Positions 38,101 to 49,095 of a stretch of 51,956 bases of DNA are shown here, piece by piece. Every line of letters starts with the position of its first letter. Within the stretch, counting starts at the first letter, position 1. Below the pieces are notes generated by a model. The model saw nothing but the letters and a program-made list of their open reading frames with translations. It was not told where the DNA came from and did no database searches. The stretch is from a bacterium (GTDB lineage Bacteria > Bacteroidota > Bacteroidia > Chitinophagales > Saprospiraceae): assembly GCA_024742755.1 (NCBI GenBank), contig JANSXW010000032.1, positions 1 through 51,956 on the forward strand, given 5' to 3'. The translations under genes and the position numbers were made by a program.

Positions 38101-40380
38101 TTAGCTTGCCAGTTCCTCCCGGATTTTATTCAGTGCAGAACCCGCACTTACCCAATCGATCTGCGCCTGATTGTAGGTGTGGGCTACCTCGAACTCATCC
38201 GTTGAGCCGTCCTTGTGGTGCAGCTTCACGGTCAGGTTTTTATCGGGTGCCATCTCGTTAAAGCCAAGGATGTCGATCTTGTCGTCCTGACGAACCTTTT
38301 CGTAATCCTCCGGATTCACGAAAGTGAGGGCCAGCATGCCCTGCTTCTTCAGGTTGGTCTCGTGGATACGTGCGAAAGACTTCACAATCACAGCACGGAC
38401 GCCCAGGTGGCGCGGCTCCATGGCAGCGTGCTCACGGGAAGAACCTTCACCGTAGTTCTCCTCACCGAATACCACGGTGCTGATGCCTGCTGCCTTGTAT
38501 TTGCGTGCAGAGTCCGGTACGCCCAGGTACTCTGCTTCGTTTTCACTGTCTACATAGTTCGCCACCTTGTTCATTTCGCCATTGAAGAAGTTAATGGCAC
38601 CAATGAAGCAGTTGTTGGAGATGTTATCCAGGTGCCCGCGGTACTTCAACCAAGGGCCCGCCATGGAGATGTGGTCCGTTGTACACTTGCCCTTCGCTTT
38701 GATCAGCAGGCGCATGCCCTTCAGCTGCTCCTGTGTAATCGGCTTGAATGGCGTAAGCAGTTCGAGGCGGTCTGAATTCGGGTCTACTTTTACCTCAATG
38801 CCACTGCCATCAGCGGCAGGTGGGATAAACCCGGCATCCTCAACGGCAAAGCCCTTCGCCGGCAGTTCAACGCCAGTTGGTGGGTCCAGCTTCACCTCCT
38901 CGCCGTTTTCGTTCTTCAGCGTATCGGTCAGCGGGTTGAAGGTCAGGTCACCGGCGATAGCCAGGGCCGTCACGATCTCCGGAGAGGCCACGAAGGAGCG
39001 GGTCTGCGGGTTGCCATCGTTACGCTTGGAAAAGTTCCGGTTGAAGGAAGTGATGATGGAGTTCGCCCGGTTGGGGTCATCGGTGTGGCGCGCCCACTGA
39101 CCGATACACGGCCCACAGGCATTGGCCAGCACTACGCCGCCCATCTTTTCGAAATCTTTCAGTTGGCCATCGCGGTCTACCGTAAAGCGGATTTGCTCAG
39201 AGCCCGGTGTCACCGTGAACTCCGACTTCACCTTGAGCTTCTTATCTACCGCCTGACGCGCCAGTGAGGCCGCCCGGTCGAGGTCTTCGTAGGAAGAGTT
39301 GGTGCAGGAACCGATCAGCCCTACCTCCAGCTTTTGCGGATAGTTGTTTTCCTTTACCGCCTGTGCAAACTTGGAAATAGGCCATGCCAAATCCGGTGTG
39401 TAAGGGCCATTGATGTGTGGCTCCAGCTCAGACAGGTTGATCTCAATCACCTGATCGAAATACTTTTCAGGATTGGCGTAGCACTCCGCGTCACCGGTGA
39501 GGTGCGCTTTCACGCCATCTGCCAGGTCGGCAACTTCGGCACGCTCCGTAGCACGCAGGTAGCGGCCCATAGCTTCATCGTAGCCAAAGGTAGAGGTCGT
39601 AGCGCCAATCTCCGCACCCATGTTGCAGATGGTGCCTTTTCCGGTGCAGGACAGCGACTCTGCGCCATCACCGAAGTATTCCACGATAGCGCCGGTACCG
39701 CCTTTCACGGTCAGGATACCCGCCACTTTCAGGATGACGTCCTTGGCAGAAGTCCAGCCGCTCATCTTACCGGTCAGCTTCACGCCGATGACTTTAGGCA
39801 TCTTGAGCTCCCATGGCATGCCCGCCATCACGTCTACGGCATCTGCACCGCCTACGCCAATCGCGACCATACCCAGGCCACCCGCATTAGGGGTGTGAGA
39901 GTCGGTACCGATCATCATGCCACCGGGGAAAGCGTAGTTCTCCAGCACAATCTGGTGGATGATACCGGCGCCCGGCTTCCAGAAACCGATGCCATACTTG
40001 TTGGACACAGAAGACAAGAAATCGTATACCTCCTTATTCACATCATTGGCCTTGGCAAGGTCCTCTGCAGCACCCTCTTCCGCCTGAATCAGGTGGTCAC
40101 AGTGCACTGTAGAAGGGACCGCAACGTTATCACGGCCAGCCATCATAAACTGCAACAGCGCCATTTGCGCGGTGGCATCCTGCATGGCAACCCGGTCAGG
40201 CGCAAAGAAAACGTAGTCTTTGGCACGGGCATAATTTTGCAGTGGCGACTCAGGGTGCAGGTGGGTGTAGAGAATTTTTTCAGTAAGGGTGAGCGGGCGG
40301 CCAAGGGTTTTCCTGGCTTCCTCTACTCGCGCAGGCAGTGCTTCATACACTGCCTTGATCATATCGAGATCGAATGGCAT
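38101..40380 (-). CDS. Aconitate hydratase
   Basis: The 759-residue enzyme interconverts citrate and isocitrate in the TCA cycle. The 4Fe-4S cluster ligands are present: Cys in [12 protein letters not shown] and the pair in [10 protein letters not shown]. Other family features include [10 protein letters not shown] near residue 90, [16 protein letters not shown], and [15 protein letters not shown] with the C-terminal swivelling domain (residues about 600-759). The opening [15 protein letters not shown] and the order of motifs fit the mitochondrial-type aconitase group (length 750-780) of Bacteroidota. It stands alone, with terminators or intergenic spacers on both sides. Confidence 0.96.
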   Translation of the reverse strand: MPFDLDMIKAVYEALPARVEEARKTLGRPLTLTEKILYTHLHPESPLQNYARAKDYVFFAPDRVAMQDATAQMALLQFMMAGRDNVAVPSTVHCDHLIQAEEGAAEDLAKANDVNKEVYDFLSSVSNKYGIGFWKPGAGIIHQIVLENYAFPGGMMIGTDSHTPNAGGLGMVAIGVGGADAVDVMAGMPWELKMPKVIGVKLTGKMSGWTSAKDVILKVAGILTVKGGTGAIVEYFGDGAESLSCTGKGTICNMGAEIGATTSTFGYDEAMGRYLRATERAEVADLADGVKAHLTGDAECYANPEKYFDQVIEINLSELEPHINGPYTPDLAWPISKFAQAVKENNYPQKLEVGLIGSCTNSSYEDLDRAASLARQAVDKKLKVKSEFTVTPGSEQIRFTVDRDGQLKDFEKMGGVVLANACGPCIGQWARHTDDPNRANSIITSFNRNFSKRNDGNPQTRSFVASPEIVTALAIAGDLTFNPLTDTLKNENGEEVKLDPPTGVELPAKGFAVEDAGFIPPAADGSGIEVKVDPNSDRLELLTPFKPITQEQLKGMRLLIKAKGKCTTDHISMAGPWLKYRGHLDNISNNCFIGAINFFNGEMNKVANYVDSENEAEYLGVPDSARKYKAAGISTVVFGEENYGEGSSREHAAMEPRHLGVRAVIVKSFARIHETNLKKQGMLALTFVNPEDYEKVRQDDKIDILGFNEMAPDKNLTVKLHHKDGSTDEFEVAHTYNQAQIDWVSAGSALNKIREELAS

Positions 40381-40745
40381 AGCAGATGAATTTAATTTGT
40401 TTATTGTAATGTGGGACTAGTACGACTAATGCGACTAGACCGAACTATCTGATAGTCTTTCACGCTTGAGCCTGTTTGCTGACTGGCCTAAAACGGTCAA
40501 CATTTGCGGCTCCATCCGTTGGGCATGCGTTCATGCCGTACGCGGTTTTTTATTTGGTGTTTTCAGCAGCTGCCCTCCGTAGCGGGCCCTGTTAAAAACG
40601 AGTGGGCAGACCGGGGCAAAACACTTATTTTTCAAAGGACTTTGAAAGGTAGGCAAATGTACAATTTTTACCTCTTTCTGGCAATGCATATGTAATATAG
40701 ATAGGATGGACCGAAATATTGTTTTGCTGGTTTCCACTTTTCTGC
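40381..40745. other. Aconitase promoter region and spacer
   Basis: No gene is seen in these 365 bp. A perfect 6-1-6 dyad (ACTATC-T-GATAGT, 40444-40456) lies about 65 bp upstream of the aconitase start and could be an operator. A short hairpin GGCATG/CATGCC (40522-40537) is followed by GTACGCGGTTTTTTA, a possible plus-strand terminator. No clear TAnnTTTG box was found for aconitase. Confidence 0.45.
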
Positions 40746-42134
40746 CTACCGTTCTACCGCCCAGAGGTTTTGGTAGGCATTCCCCCAGCAGGCGACTTTG
40801 CGCAGATTGGGGATTCGGGGCAGGCAGCCTTCTACCATAGAAGCGCCAAAGTACTCATATCCACAGCGGTAGTTGTCCATGTAGAGGATGTCGCCGCCGG
40901 TATTGTCAGCCAGGCAGGCGTATTCCGCGAAAGCATTGGTGTTGCTCTCCGTCGCATCCAGAAAAGTGAGGATATTGATGGTAATTTTCCGGCTGGACAA
41001 TCGGCTGGCCCAGTCGCAGATGTCCTCCCCATCGGCCCGGCAAACGTTGGCGCCATCACTGATGAGAAAGATCGACTTCCGGGTTTGCGCATCGTCTGAA
41101 AACAGCTCGGGGCTGGCCTGCAGGCGCTCAAGCAGCGGTGTAGTGCCATTGGGCACCAGAAAGCGCAGCCGGTAGCGCATATCATAACGGCTCAGTGCTC
41201 CTACTGCATCCCAGGCTTTGGGCTCCGTCCAGCAGTCGCCGTCTATGCTGCCCAGTCCGAGTTGGGTGGCCTCCGGCAGGCTGTCCAGAATGAAAAGGGC
41301 GGTCTGTTTCATCACCTCAAAGCGGGTGGTACCCATGCAGGGCACTTTCTCCATCACCATGGACCCGGATAAATCGAGCAGAAAGAGCAGCTCTTCGTAA
41401 TCGGTAAATTCCAGCGTCCGGTTGGTATTGCCGGGGAGCTCCCCTGCCGGCTTCGGCCCTGCGGAGTCCTGTTGCGCATAGTAGTCCTTCATGCCCTCCA
41501 TGCCCAGGGTGTCGCGCACCAGGAAGTAATTGTAGAGGGCCGCAGCATTTTTCGTATCGTACTTCACTGCCTGATCAAAATAGCCCAGCGACCGGATCAG
41601 GTCGCGCCGGTGCACGTGGTAGTGCCAGCCCAGGGTATCGCTGCCGTGGTCGCTGCCGCCCTGATTGAGCATAGTGGCGTAGCCCAGCGCATTGTAATAA
41701 ATGGACAGCCGCTTGGGGTCTCCCAGTTTTTCCTGCAACCCAATGCTCTTTTCCAGTGGCTGCAAGGCTTGTCCTGCCCGATCGGCATAAAGCAAGACCA
41801 TGCCCTTGAGGAAAAAGCGTGTGGATTCCTTCTGCGCGAGGTCAGGGTCACCGGGGCGGAGCAGGATATCGCTCTTTTGCAGCAGCCCCAGCCCTTCGTC
41901 TGCCCGGCCGACCCGGCTCAGTGCCAGAGCGAGGGAAAGGTTGAAGTTGTAATTGTCCGGAATGATGCTGTGGGCTTTCTCAAAGTGGTTGACGGCCCGC
42001 TCGTAGTGGGCTTCAGAATACAGCAGCATGCCCTTGTAGTGCGCACGAAAGGCGGCTTTCTGCCGGTTGCTCTCGGGTGCCAGCAAAAGCAGCATCATTG
42101 GGAAAATAACCAGACTACTGTACTTAATGATCAT
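40746..42134 (-). CDS. TPR-VWA domain membrane-anchored protein
   Basis: The 462-residue protein has an N-terminal hydrophobic anchor or signal (YSSLVIFPMMLLLLAP). TPR units follow from about residue 28 to 200 (AHYKGMLLYSEAHYERAVNHFEKA; FNLSLALALSRVGRADEGL). The VWA domain is about 245-440 with the MIDAS metal site DLSGSM, the conserved Thr in PNGTTPLLERL and Asp in IFLISDGAN. VWA proteins of this type often act as co-chaperones or in envelope protein assembly; Bacteroidota Bat proteins are similar but differ in arrangement. It has Cys residues in the C-terminal part (GDCWTEP, ANVCRADGEDICDW, YRCGYEY) suggesting disulfides outside the cytoplasm. The gene lies 28 nt downstream of the ABC-F gene and is probably cotranscribed. 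Confidence 0.85.
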   Translation of the reverse strand: MIIKYSSLVIFPMMLLLLAPESNRQKAAFRAHYKGMLLYSEAHYERAVNHFEKAHSIIPDNYNFNLSLALALSRVGRADEGLGLLQKSDILLRPGDPDLAQKESTRFFLKGMVLLYADRAGQALQPLEKSIGLQEKLGDPKRLSIYYNALGYATMLNQGGSDHGSDTLGWHYHVHRRDLIRSLGYFDQAVKYDTKNAAALYNYFLVRDTLGMEGMKDYYAQQDSAGPKPAGELPGNTNRTLEFTDYEELLFLLDLSGSMVMEKVPCMGTTRFEVMKQTALFILDSLPEATQLGLGSIDGDCWTEPKAWDAVGALSRYDMRYRLRFLVPNGTTPLLERLQASPELFSDDAQTRKSIFLISDGANVCRADGEDICDWASRLSSRKITINILTFLDATESNTNAFAEYACLADNTGGDILYMDNYRCGYEYFGASMVEGCLPRIPNLRKVACWGNAYQNLWAVER

Positions 42135-42162
42135 GCACTACTTCGGTTCTGCTCAGAGGAAA

Positions 42163-44037
42163 TCAAGCCATTTCAGCCAGCTCCATCCACCGGAGCTCCA
42201 GCGTTTCCAACTCATCATTGACCTCGCTCAGCTCCTTTGATAAATTGGTAATTTGTTCGGCGCTCAGGCTCGTATCGTTGAACTGCCCGGTCAGTTCGGC
42301 CTTTTTTTCTTCCAGTTTCAGGATTTTCTTTTCCAGCCGCTTCAGCTCTTTACGTTCCTCCTGACTCAGGGCGGTAGCTTTTGATTTTGGCTTTGGGGCG
42401 ACAGACTTGCTGGCTTCCGCTTCCTTTGCCAAACGGGCTTTTTCCCGGTCTTCTTCTTTCTTTACCTCCCGGTACCGGGTATAACTGCCGGGGAAGTCCC
42501 GGATTTGCCCATTGCCCTCAAAAACGAAGAGGTGCTCCACAATCTTGTCCATGAAGTAGCGGTCGTGGGAGACGATCAGCACACAGCCGGGGAAGTCCAG
42601 CAGAAAATCTTCGAGGACATTGAGGGTCATGATGTCCAGGTCATTCGTAGGCTCATCGAGAATGAGGAAATTGGGGTTGGCCATGAGGACGGTGAGCAGG
42701 TAAAGCCGGCGCCTTTCTCCCCCACTGAGCTCAGAAACATAGACCTGCTGCTGTTTTCGGTTGAACATAAAACGCTCCAGCAACTGTGGCGCGGTCAGTT
42801 TCTGCCCTTTTTCCAGGGGGATAAACTCCGCAATGTCCTGAACCACATCAATCACCCGCTTATTTTCTTTGAGCTGAATGCCGTCCTGAGTATAGTAGCC
42901 AAAGACGGTATTTCCGCCCACCACTACCTTGCCGCTATCGGTGCGGATTTCATTAGTGAGCAGTTTCAGGAAGGTAGATTTGCCGACCCCGTTCGGCCCA
43001 ACGATGCCCGCACGCTCCCCTTTTCGGAACTTGTAGGTAAAGCCGTCCACCAGCACTTTGTCATCGTAGGCCTTGCTGATGTTGTGGGCTTCCAGTACTT
43101 TTTTGCCCAGCCGCTGCCCCTTGATGTCGATCTTCATCTCTTCATCAATGCGCTGCTGCGACACTTCGTCTTTCAGGTCGTGAAAGGCATCCACCCGGGA
43201 CTTGGCTTTGGTGCCCCGGGCTTTGGGCATGCGGCGTACCCAGTCCAGTTCCCGTTTGAGCAGTTTCTTGCTTTTCTCCAGCGTGGCAGACTCTACCTCG
43301 TGGCGGGTGGTTTTCTTTTCGAGGAAGTCGCTGTAGTTGCCGGTATAACGGTAGAGCTTGCCCAGGTCCAGCTCCACAATGATATCACAAACCCGCTCCA
43401 GGAAGTAGCGGTCGTGCGTCACCATAAACAGCGTGATGCGGGGCTGCTGCAAATACTCTTCCAGCCACTCGATCATGTCGAGGTCGAGGTGGTTGGTGGG
43501 CTCATCGAGGATGAGGAATTCCGGCTCTTCGATAATAAGCTTAGCCAGGGCCAGGCGCTTTTTCTGACCCCCTGAGAGGTTTTTGACCAGTTTATTCAGG
43601 TCGCTTACTTCCAGTTTGGTCAGCACTTCCCGAATACGGGCTTCAAAATCCCAGGCTTTCAGGGCATCCATTTTGGCAATTGCCTTGTGCATGGCCTCCG
43701 TATCATTTGGGAAAAGCATGGCATATTCGTAAGCCCGCACTGCCTGAATCATAGGGTTGTCAGAATCCAGGACGGCCTCCAGGATGGTGTGCTCCTCAAA
43801 AAATTCCGGGTCCTGATTCAGGAAACCGATGCGCACATCCCTGTGCAGGAAGACTTTGGCGGTTTCGCCTTCCGGGGCTTCCTCTCCGGCGATCACCCGC
43901 AGCAGCGTGGTTTTCCCCGATCCGTTTTTGGCGACCAATGCGATCTTTTGCCCCTGATTGACCTGCAGGGATATATTGTCGAAGAGGACTTTCTCTCCGT
44001 ACATTTTTGTGACGTCTTCGAGGTTGAGGTAATTCAC
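42163..44037 (-). CDS. ABC-F family ATPase (Uup-like)
   Basis: The 624-residue soluble protein has two ABC domains in tandem. The first has Walker A AKNGSGKTTLLR, signature NLSGGQKKRLALAK and Walker B FLILDEPTNHLDLD. The second has GPNGVGKSTFLKL, SELSGGERRRLYLL and FLILDEPTNDLDI. The linker between them carries RRMPKARGTKAKSR, typical of ABC-F. The C-terminal ~90 residues are a coiled-coil extension (LSQEERKELKRLEKKILKLEEKK...). No transmembrane part is present. ABC-F factors act on the ribosome E-site or in DNA-related stress; the Uup-like C-terminal coiled coil points to that branch. Confidence 0.93.
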   Translation of the reverse strand: MNYLNLEDVTKMYGEKVLFDNISLQVNQGQKIALVAKNGSGKTTLLRVIAGEEAPEGETAKVFLHRDVRIGFLNQDPEFFEEHTILEAVLDSDNPMIQAVRAYEYAMLFPNDTEAMHKAIAKMDALKAWDFEARIREVLTKLEVSDLNKLVKNLSGGQKKRLALAKLIIEEPEFLILDEPTNHLDLDMIEWLEEYLQQPRITLFMVTHDRYFLERVCDIIVELDLGKLYRYTGNYSDFLEKKTTRHEVESATLEKSKKLLKRELDWVRRMPKARGTKAKSRVDAFHDLKDEVSQQRIDEEMKIDIKGQRLGKKVLEAHNISKAYDDKVLVDGFTYKFRKGERAGIVGPNGVGKSTFLKLLTNEIRTDSGKVVVGGNTVFGYYTQDGIQLKENKRVIDVVQDIAEFIPLEKGQKLTAPQLLERFMFNRKQQQVYVSELSGGERRRLYLLTVLMANPNFLILDEPTNDLDIMTLNVLEDFLLDFPGCVLIVSHDRYFMDKIVEHLFVFEGNGQIRDFPGSYTRYREVKKEEDREKARLAKEAEASKSVAPKPKSKATALSQEERKELKRLEKKILKLEEKKAELTGQFNDTSLSAEQITNLSKELSEVNDELETLELRWMELAEMA

Positions 44038-44102
44038 GCTTATGGATTCTGTGAATGAATATGCAAAAGTACAAAAGACTTTAGCTGCTGCGACCTGTGC
44101 TG

Positions 44103-44144
44103 AAAAAAAACGGAGGCTTCCCTGCGGTGTGCAGAAAAGCCTCC
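44103..44144 (-). terminator. Intrinsic terminator of the S41 protease gene
   Basis: On the minus strand GGAGGCTT pairs with AAGCCTCC (44112-44119 and 44137-44144), followed by an eight-T run (A at 44103-44110 on the plus strand). It starts 21 bp after the stop codon at 44166. Confidence 0.88.
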
Positions 44145-44165
44145 TGTGTTTCGTCGGCTACCAGC

Positions 44166-46289
44166 CTATTGCTCTTCAATCATGTCATGCATGATGGCCA
44201 GTGTTTCCTTGATGTAAATGTCTTTGGAGACGCTTTCCAGCCACTCGTCGTTCCGGGCTTTTTTGGATTCGTCGGCTTCGATGCCGGGCAGGTCTTCCTC
44301 CAGGTTGGAGATGTTCTCCAGGACGACCTGATCCATGACGCCATCGAATTCGTCAGCCTGCTGCTGCCGCTTTTCACGCATTTCACGGTAAGCCTCCAGC
44401 CCAATCGGGTAGGTAGACTCTTCGCGCTGCTGCTCTACGCGCTTGGCGTTGGCCAAAATTTTCTGGAAGGCTTCATTTTCTTCAATGCGCTTTTCGCTGC
44501 GGCGGCGCAGTTTGCTGATGTTGTCTACCTGCAGTACATCCTGATTGTACTCCACAGGGTCAATCTCCGTCCACTCCATCGCGTACTCCCGGTCGCGCTC
44601 GCCGGTCTTGATGTAGAAGAAGTTGTCCGGCAGGATGATATCCGGAGTCACGCCCTTGAGCTGCGTGGAACCGCCATTGACACGGTAGAACTTCTGCGTG
44701 GTCAGCTTGATTTCACCCAGCGGCTTCAGCTCATTGAACCCGCGGATGGTGCGGTCCAGGTCGATGAAGCGCTGCACCGTGCCTTTACCGAAAGTGGAAG
44801 GGCTGCCTACGATCACTGCCCGGCCGTAGTCCTGCAACGCTGCCGCCAGAATCTCTGAAGCAGAAGCACTGTAGGAATTGACCATGACCACAAGCGGGCC
44901 ATCGTACTGTACACGCGAATCAGAATCTTTCAGCACTTCAGGGTCAGAAATGCGGGACTTCACCTGTACGATCGGCCCTTTCTCAATGAACAGGCCCGTC
45001 ATCTTGACCACATCCCGCAGGGAGCCGCCACCGTTGTAGCGCAGGTCCAAAATGATGCCATCTACGTTTTTTGCTTTGAGCTTCTCAATTTCTGCGACCA
45101 CATCCGTAGAGCAGAAGCGCCCGTTTTTATTCTGAAAATCGGCATAGAAGGAAGGCAGGAGGATGTAACCAATACGCTCTTCACTGCCCGCTTCGCCCTC
45201 CAGAATCAGGGATTTGGCAAACTGCTCTTCCAGGACCACCACGTCGCGGGTGATCGTTATATCCTTTACGCTGCCGTCAATCTTTTTAACCGTTAAGGTC
45301 ACCTTTGTGCCCTTGTCCCCCCGGATGAGCTGCACCACATCGTTGATGACCATGCCCGCGATATCCTTCGGCTCGTCTTCGTCTTCCTGCCTGACCTTCA
45401 GGATGACATCGTTTTCCTCCAGCTCTTTTTGCTTCCATGCCGGGCCACCGACTACAATGCGGACGACCTTGGTGTAGTCATCTTCGGTACGCAGCGTCGC
45501 GCCGATGCCTTCCAGCCGGCCACTGAAGCGGATGTTGAAGTTTTCTTTATCAATGGGCTGATAGTACTCAGAGTGCGGGTCGAAAATATGCGTGAAGGTA
45601 TTGAGGTAAACACTCAGGCGGTCTTCCCGCTTCAGCTTGCGCATACGACCGTACCAGTCATCCAGAAATTCCAGGACTTCTTCCCGGGATTCCTGCTCGA
45701 TTTCTTCGAAGGACTTTGGGGCTTCCTCTTCCCCTTTCTTTTCTTCCTCTTCCGTTTTATTGAAGATGCGCTCAACCGTTTCATACTTCAGGTACTTGCG
45801 CCAGTATTCCTTCAGCTCGTCGTCATTCTTGGCGAAAGGCTTTTTATCGCCATCCAGCTCAATGACTTCGTTGGTGTCGTAATCGAAGGGCGTTTCCAGC
45901 ATTTCCCGGTAGTAGCCCTGTGTTTTATCGAGTGCGGCCTCCAGCATTTGGACAGAGGCGTCGAAAAATTCGAACTGCCCGGCCTGAGCCTGATCATCAA
46001 TACTGTTGCGGTAGCCTTCAAGCTTCGCAATATCTTCCTGTGTCAGGAACCGGCGACCTCCATCGACCTGATCGAGGTAAAAATCAAAAATCTGACTGGA
46101 AAAACCGTCATTGATCTCCTTCGGCTGATAATGCAGCTGCCCGAAACCGCTCAATACGGCCTGCATCAGCACCGCTTCCTTTTCGGCATTATCGGGTTGC
46201 GGATAGTAAGCCGCTGCAAGCAGGGCGATTAACAAAACGGAGAAGAAGATCTGACCTCTGTACTTCATGATAAATTTCTTTATTGACAT
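44166..46289 (-). CDS. Carboxy-terminal (tail-specific) processing protease, S41 family
   Basis: The 707-residue protease has an N-terminal signal or anchor (FIMKYRGQIFFSVLLIALLAAAYY). A long N-terminal helical domain follows (about 40-240), then a PDZ domain (about 240-340, GRLEGIGATLRTEDDYTKVV, ELEENDVILKV). The S41 domain has the catalytic Ser in NSYSASASEIL and Lys in STFGKGTVQ, about 26 residues apart as in Prc/CtpA. The C-terminal region after about 520 is charged and helical. The substrate-binding PDZ and the length match the Prc type, which trims periplasmic or lipoprotein C-termini. The start ATG at 46289 is used; an ATG at 46268 is possible. Confidence 0.94.
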   Translation of the reverse strand: MSIKKFIMKYRGQIFFSVLLIALLAAAYYPQPDNAEKEAVLMQAVLSGFGQLHYQPKEINDGFSSQIFDFYLDQVDGGRRFLTQEDIAKLEGYRNSIDDQAQAGQFEFFDASVQMLEAALDKTQGYYREMLETPFDYDTNEVIELDGDKKPFAKNDDELKEYWRKYLKYETVERIFNKTEEEEKKGEEEAPKSFEEIEQESREEVLEFLDDWYGRMRKLKREDRLSVYLNTFTHIFDPHSEYYQPIDKENFNIRFSGRLEGIGATLRTEDDYTKVVRIVVGGPAWKQKELEENDVILKVRQEDEDEPKDIAGMVINDVVQLIRGDKGTKVTLTVKKIDGSVKDITITRDVVVLEEQFAKSLILEGEAGSEERIGYILLPSFYADFQNKNGRFCSTDVVAEIEKLKAKNVDGIILDLRYNGGGSLRDVVKMTGLFIEKGPIVQVKSRISDPEVLKDSDSRVQYDGPLVVMVNSYSASASEILAAALQDYGRAVIVGSPSTFGKGTVQRFIDLDRTIRGFNELKPLGEIKLTTQKFYRVNGGSTQLKGVTPDIILPDNFFYIKTGERDREYAMEWTEIDPVEYNQDVLQVDNISKLRRRSEKRIEENEAFQKILANAKRVEQQREESTYPIGLEAYREMREKRQQQADEFDGVMDQVVLENISNLEEDLPGIEADESKKARNDEWLESVSKDIYIKETLAIMHDMIEEQ

Positions 46290-46614
46290 CCTAAGGTGTG
46301 CTTTCTGGATTTAGTGATGCTTGGACGGCATCGCTCAGGCACAGTTTGCAATAAGCAATACCCGGTGCCAGCGGGCTTAGATTATTCTGCTAATTTTCTG
46401 CTGAACACTTCAACGAATAAATATACTTCATTCAACAAGAAAAGGGAACAATTGTACCTGCACTGGTATTGCTTTAACGGTATTGTAACAAATCCGGTGC
46501 CAAATTATCGAATAACTAACGATAAAACCAGAAAAGAAGTTGTATCAATCCCAAACAGAACAGCCCCGGTAGCGTCATTCCACCGGGGCTGTTACAATTA
46601 TCTCGCAGCTGAAA
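46290..46614. other. Intergenic region between hppA and the S41 gene
   Basis: The 325 bp hold the S41 promoter region and the hppA terminator. No coding frame with family resemblance is present; the frame at 46296-46697 is not supported because it runs into hppA on the other strand. Confidence 0.55.
46559..46593 (-). terminator. Strong hairpin after hppA
   Basis: AACAGCCCCGGT (46559-46570) pairs with ACCGGGGCTGTT (46582-46593), a 12-bp GC-rich stem with an 11-nt loop, 21 bp downstream of the hppA stop. The T-tract on the minus strand is weak (CTGTTT). Confidence 0.72.
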
Positions 46615-48858
46615 TTACAGCAGTGGCGCAATCACCAGTGCAACCACAGACATCAGCTTCAGCAGGATGTTCAGTGATGGGCCGGAAGTATCCTTGAACG
46701 GATCACCTACGGTATCCCCAACAACGGTCGCTTTGTGCGGGTCAGAACCCTTGTAGTACATCTCACCGTTGATGTTCACCCCTTCTTCAAACATTTTCTT
46801 GGCGTTGTCCCATGCACCACCAGCGTTAGACTGGAAGATGGCCATGAGCACACCCGTCACGGTAACCCCTGCGAGGAGGCCGCCGAGCATTTCAGCACCC
46901 AGCTGACTGCCCAGTCCGATGAGGCCAGGCGTAAGGCCAACCACGACCGGTGCCAATACCGCCAAAAGGCCGGGGCGTACCATCTCGCGGATAGAAGCCG
47001 CCGTGGAGATTTCCACGCACTTGCCGTACTCTGCTTTTCCATCGGCTGCTTCGAATGTCTTCTGATCGGCATCGCTCCAGTCAGCGAAGTCTTTGCCGTC
47101 GTTTTTGCGCATTACATCAAGCGCAGCAGTCAGCTCAGGGATAGACTTGAACTGACGGCGTACTTCCTGAATCATATCCATTGCTGCACGGCCCACTGCA
47201 CCCATAGAGAGGGCAGAGAACAGGAATGGAAGCATACCCCCTACAAACAGGGCCGCCATTACATAAGGGCTTGTGATGTTGATGCTCGTGAGCCTTGCAT
47301 CCGGGTGGCTGAGGTTGTAAGCGGTGATGAAGGCCGCAAACAGTGCCAGGGCAGTCAGCGCCGCAGAACCAATAGCGAAGCCTTTACCGATAGCAGCCGT
47401 GGTATTACCTACTGCATCGAGCTTATCCGTACGCTCGCGCACTTCGCTTGGCAGCTCCGCCATTTCAGCGATACCGCCCGCGTTGTCGGAAATCGGGCCA
47501 TAGGCATCAACCGCCAGCTGAATACCGGTATTGGAAAGCATACCCACTGCCGCGATCGCGATACCATACAGGCCTGCGAAAGAGTAAGAGCCCACGATGG
47601 CAACCGCCAGGATCAGGATAGGAATAGCGGTAGACTGCATGCCCACGCCAAGGCCAGCGATAATGTTAGTGGCAGCACCGGTAAGGGACTGATCCACGAT
47701 GCTCTTTACAGGCTTGGTGCCGGTACCGGTGTAGTATTCGGTAATCATACCGATGAGCAGACCGCCAGCCAGGCCGAAGATTACTGCCCAGAATACGCCC
47801 ATAGAAGTGTAAGTGGTACCTTCGAAAGTCCACTCCGCAGGCAGCATCCAGTTTACAATAGCGAAAGTTGCCGCCAGCATCACGCCGGCAGACAGGAATT
47901 CACCACGGTTCAGGGCTTTCTGAGGGTCACCGCCTTCTTTTACCTTCACAAAGAAAGTACCCAGAATGGAAGTCACGATGCCCACACTTGCAAGTACCAG
48001 TGGCAACAGTACGGCGTTCAGGCCTCCAAATGGATTAGTGGTCTCAAAGCCGGCAGAACCACTGATCACTTCCTGCGTAGTGGGGTCAGTTACCAAAATG
48101 AACGCAGCGCCCAGTACCATCGTACCGATGATAGAGCCTACGTAAGACTCGAACAGGTCAGCGCCCATACCGGCTACATCACCTACGTTGTCGCCTACGT
48201 TGTCTGCGATGGTGGCCGGGTTAAGCGGGTGGTCTTCAGGGATTCCCGCTTCCACTTTACCCACAAGGTCAGCGCCCACGTCAGCAGCTTTGGTGTAAAT
48301 ACCACCGCCCACACGTGCAAAGAGGGCAATAGAAGAAGCACCAAAGGAGAAGCCGGTGATCACGGTGATCACGCGGTTGACGTCCCAACCGATGCTGGAG
48401 TAGCCCAGGAATAGGACACCGAGGCCGACCACACCAAGACCAACCACACCGAGGCCCATTACAGAGCCACCAGCGAAGGCGATCTCCAGGGCTTTGCCCA
48501 GACTTGTACGGGCAGCGTTGGTGGTGCGCACGTTGGCTTTAGTCGCCACGCGCATGCCAATAAACCCTGCCAGTGCAGAGCAAATCGCGCCCAGTACGAA
48601 AGACAGGGCGATAAGGGGTGAGGAATCAGCAGTATTGCCACTGATGCCCAGGAGGATGGCTACAGCCAGTACAAAGATGGCCAGTACGCGGTATTCCGCT
48701 TTGAGAAAAGCCATGGCACCATCTGCGATATTTTCCGCAATCCGGCCCATGCGCTCTGTTCCAATTTCCTGCTTAGACACCCAGGCAGAGCGCCAGAAGG
48801 TGTACAACAGGGCAAGTACACCAAAGACGGGTACTAAATAAGTGATCGTTTGACCCAT
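46615..48858 (-). CDS. hppA: Membrane-bound ion-translocating pyrophosphatase
   Basis: The 747-residue polytopic protein hydrolyses pyrophosphate and pumps ions out of the cytoplasm. It has about 15-16 membrane helices. The PPi/Mg-binding motif [19 protein letters not shown] and the second acidic cluster [18 protein letters not shown] are intact. The segment [16 protein letters not shown] has Ala where K+-independent enzymes have Lys, placing it in the K+-dependent class. Whether Na+ or H+ (or both) is pumped cannot be decided by eye. A -7/-33 promoter lies 80-110 bp upstream. Confidence 0.96.
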   Translation of the reverse strand: MGQTITYLVPVFGVLALLYTFWRSAWVSKQEIGTERMGRIAENIADGAMAFLKAEYRVLAIFVLAVAILLGISGNTADSSPLIALSFVLGAICSALAGFIGMRVATKANVRTTNAARTSLGKALEIAFAGGSVMGLGVVGLGVVGLGVLFLGYSSIGWDVNRVITVITGFSFGASSIALFARVGGGIYTKAADVGADLVGKVEAGIPEDHPLNPATIADNVGDNVGDVAGMGADLFESYVGSIIGTMVLGAAFILVTDPTTQEVISGSAGFETTNPFGGLNAVLLPLVLASVGIVTSILGTFFVKVKEGGDPQKALNRGEFLSAGVMLAATFAIVNWMLPAEWTFEGTTYTSMGVFWAVIFGLAGGLLIGMITEYYTGTGTKPVKSIVDQSLTGAATNIIAGLGVGMQSTAIPILILAVAIVGSYSFAGLYGIAIAAVGMLSNTGIQLAVDAYGPISDNAGGIAEMAELPSEVRERTDKLDAVGNTTAAIGKGFAIGSAALTALALFAAFITAYNLSHPDARLTSINITSPYVMAALFVGGMLPFLFSALSMGAVGRAAMDMIQEVRRQFKSIPELTAALDVMRKNDGKDFADWSDADQKTFEAADGKAEYGKCVEISTAASIREMVRPGLLAVLAPVVVGLTPGLIGLGSQLGAEMLGGLLAGVTVTGVLMAIFQSNAGGAWDNAKKMFEEGVNINGEMYYKGSDPHKATVVGDTVGDPFKDTSGPSLNILLKLMSVVALVIAPLL

Positions 48859-48938
48859 ACCATTTTTTGTTTAAAGTTATAGTTGTTTCGGAGGAACCTT
48901 TGTTTTCGGTTCTGCTAATCGCTTATGATTTAGCGGGG

Positions 48939-48969
48939 CAAAGCTAACGCAAATTTGTTTTTTGTCCAA
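48939..48969 (-). promoter_or_regulatory. hppA promoter (Bacteroidota -33/-7 type)
   Basis: On the minus strand TTG (48967-48969 complement) is followed after 20 nt by TAGCTTTG (48939-48946 complement), matching TTG-N17-23-TAnnTTTG. The transcript would have a leader of about 70 nt before the ATG at 48858. Confidence 0.6.
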
Positions 48970-49095
48970 CTGTTGCAGGAGGAGTTGTGAATGACCTTAT
49001 ATAACAAGGTGTAATTTGGGGGATATCCCTCAAACCTATTCGTTCGCTATTTTGTAGAATATACCCTAAAATGATTAAACCGACACCTTACTATT

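Noticed and set aside
39334..40389. Long open frame (351 codons) antisense to aconitase
   Set aside because: Opposite strand of a certain gene, no recognisable motif, composition typical of antisense frames.
46735..48414. Long open frame (559 codons) antisense to hppA
   Set aside because: Shadow of hppA codon usage; composition (many Arg, His, Ser) resembles no protein family and hppA is certain.
49018..49030. Palindrome GGGATATCCC upstream of the NMT1-like gene as an operator
   Set aside because: Too short and isolated to distinguish from chance; no second half-site or promoter overlap could be shown.
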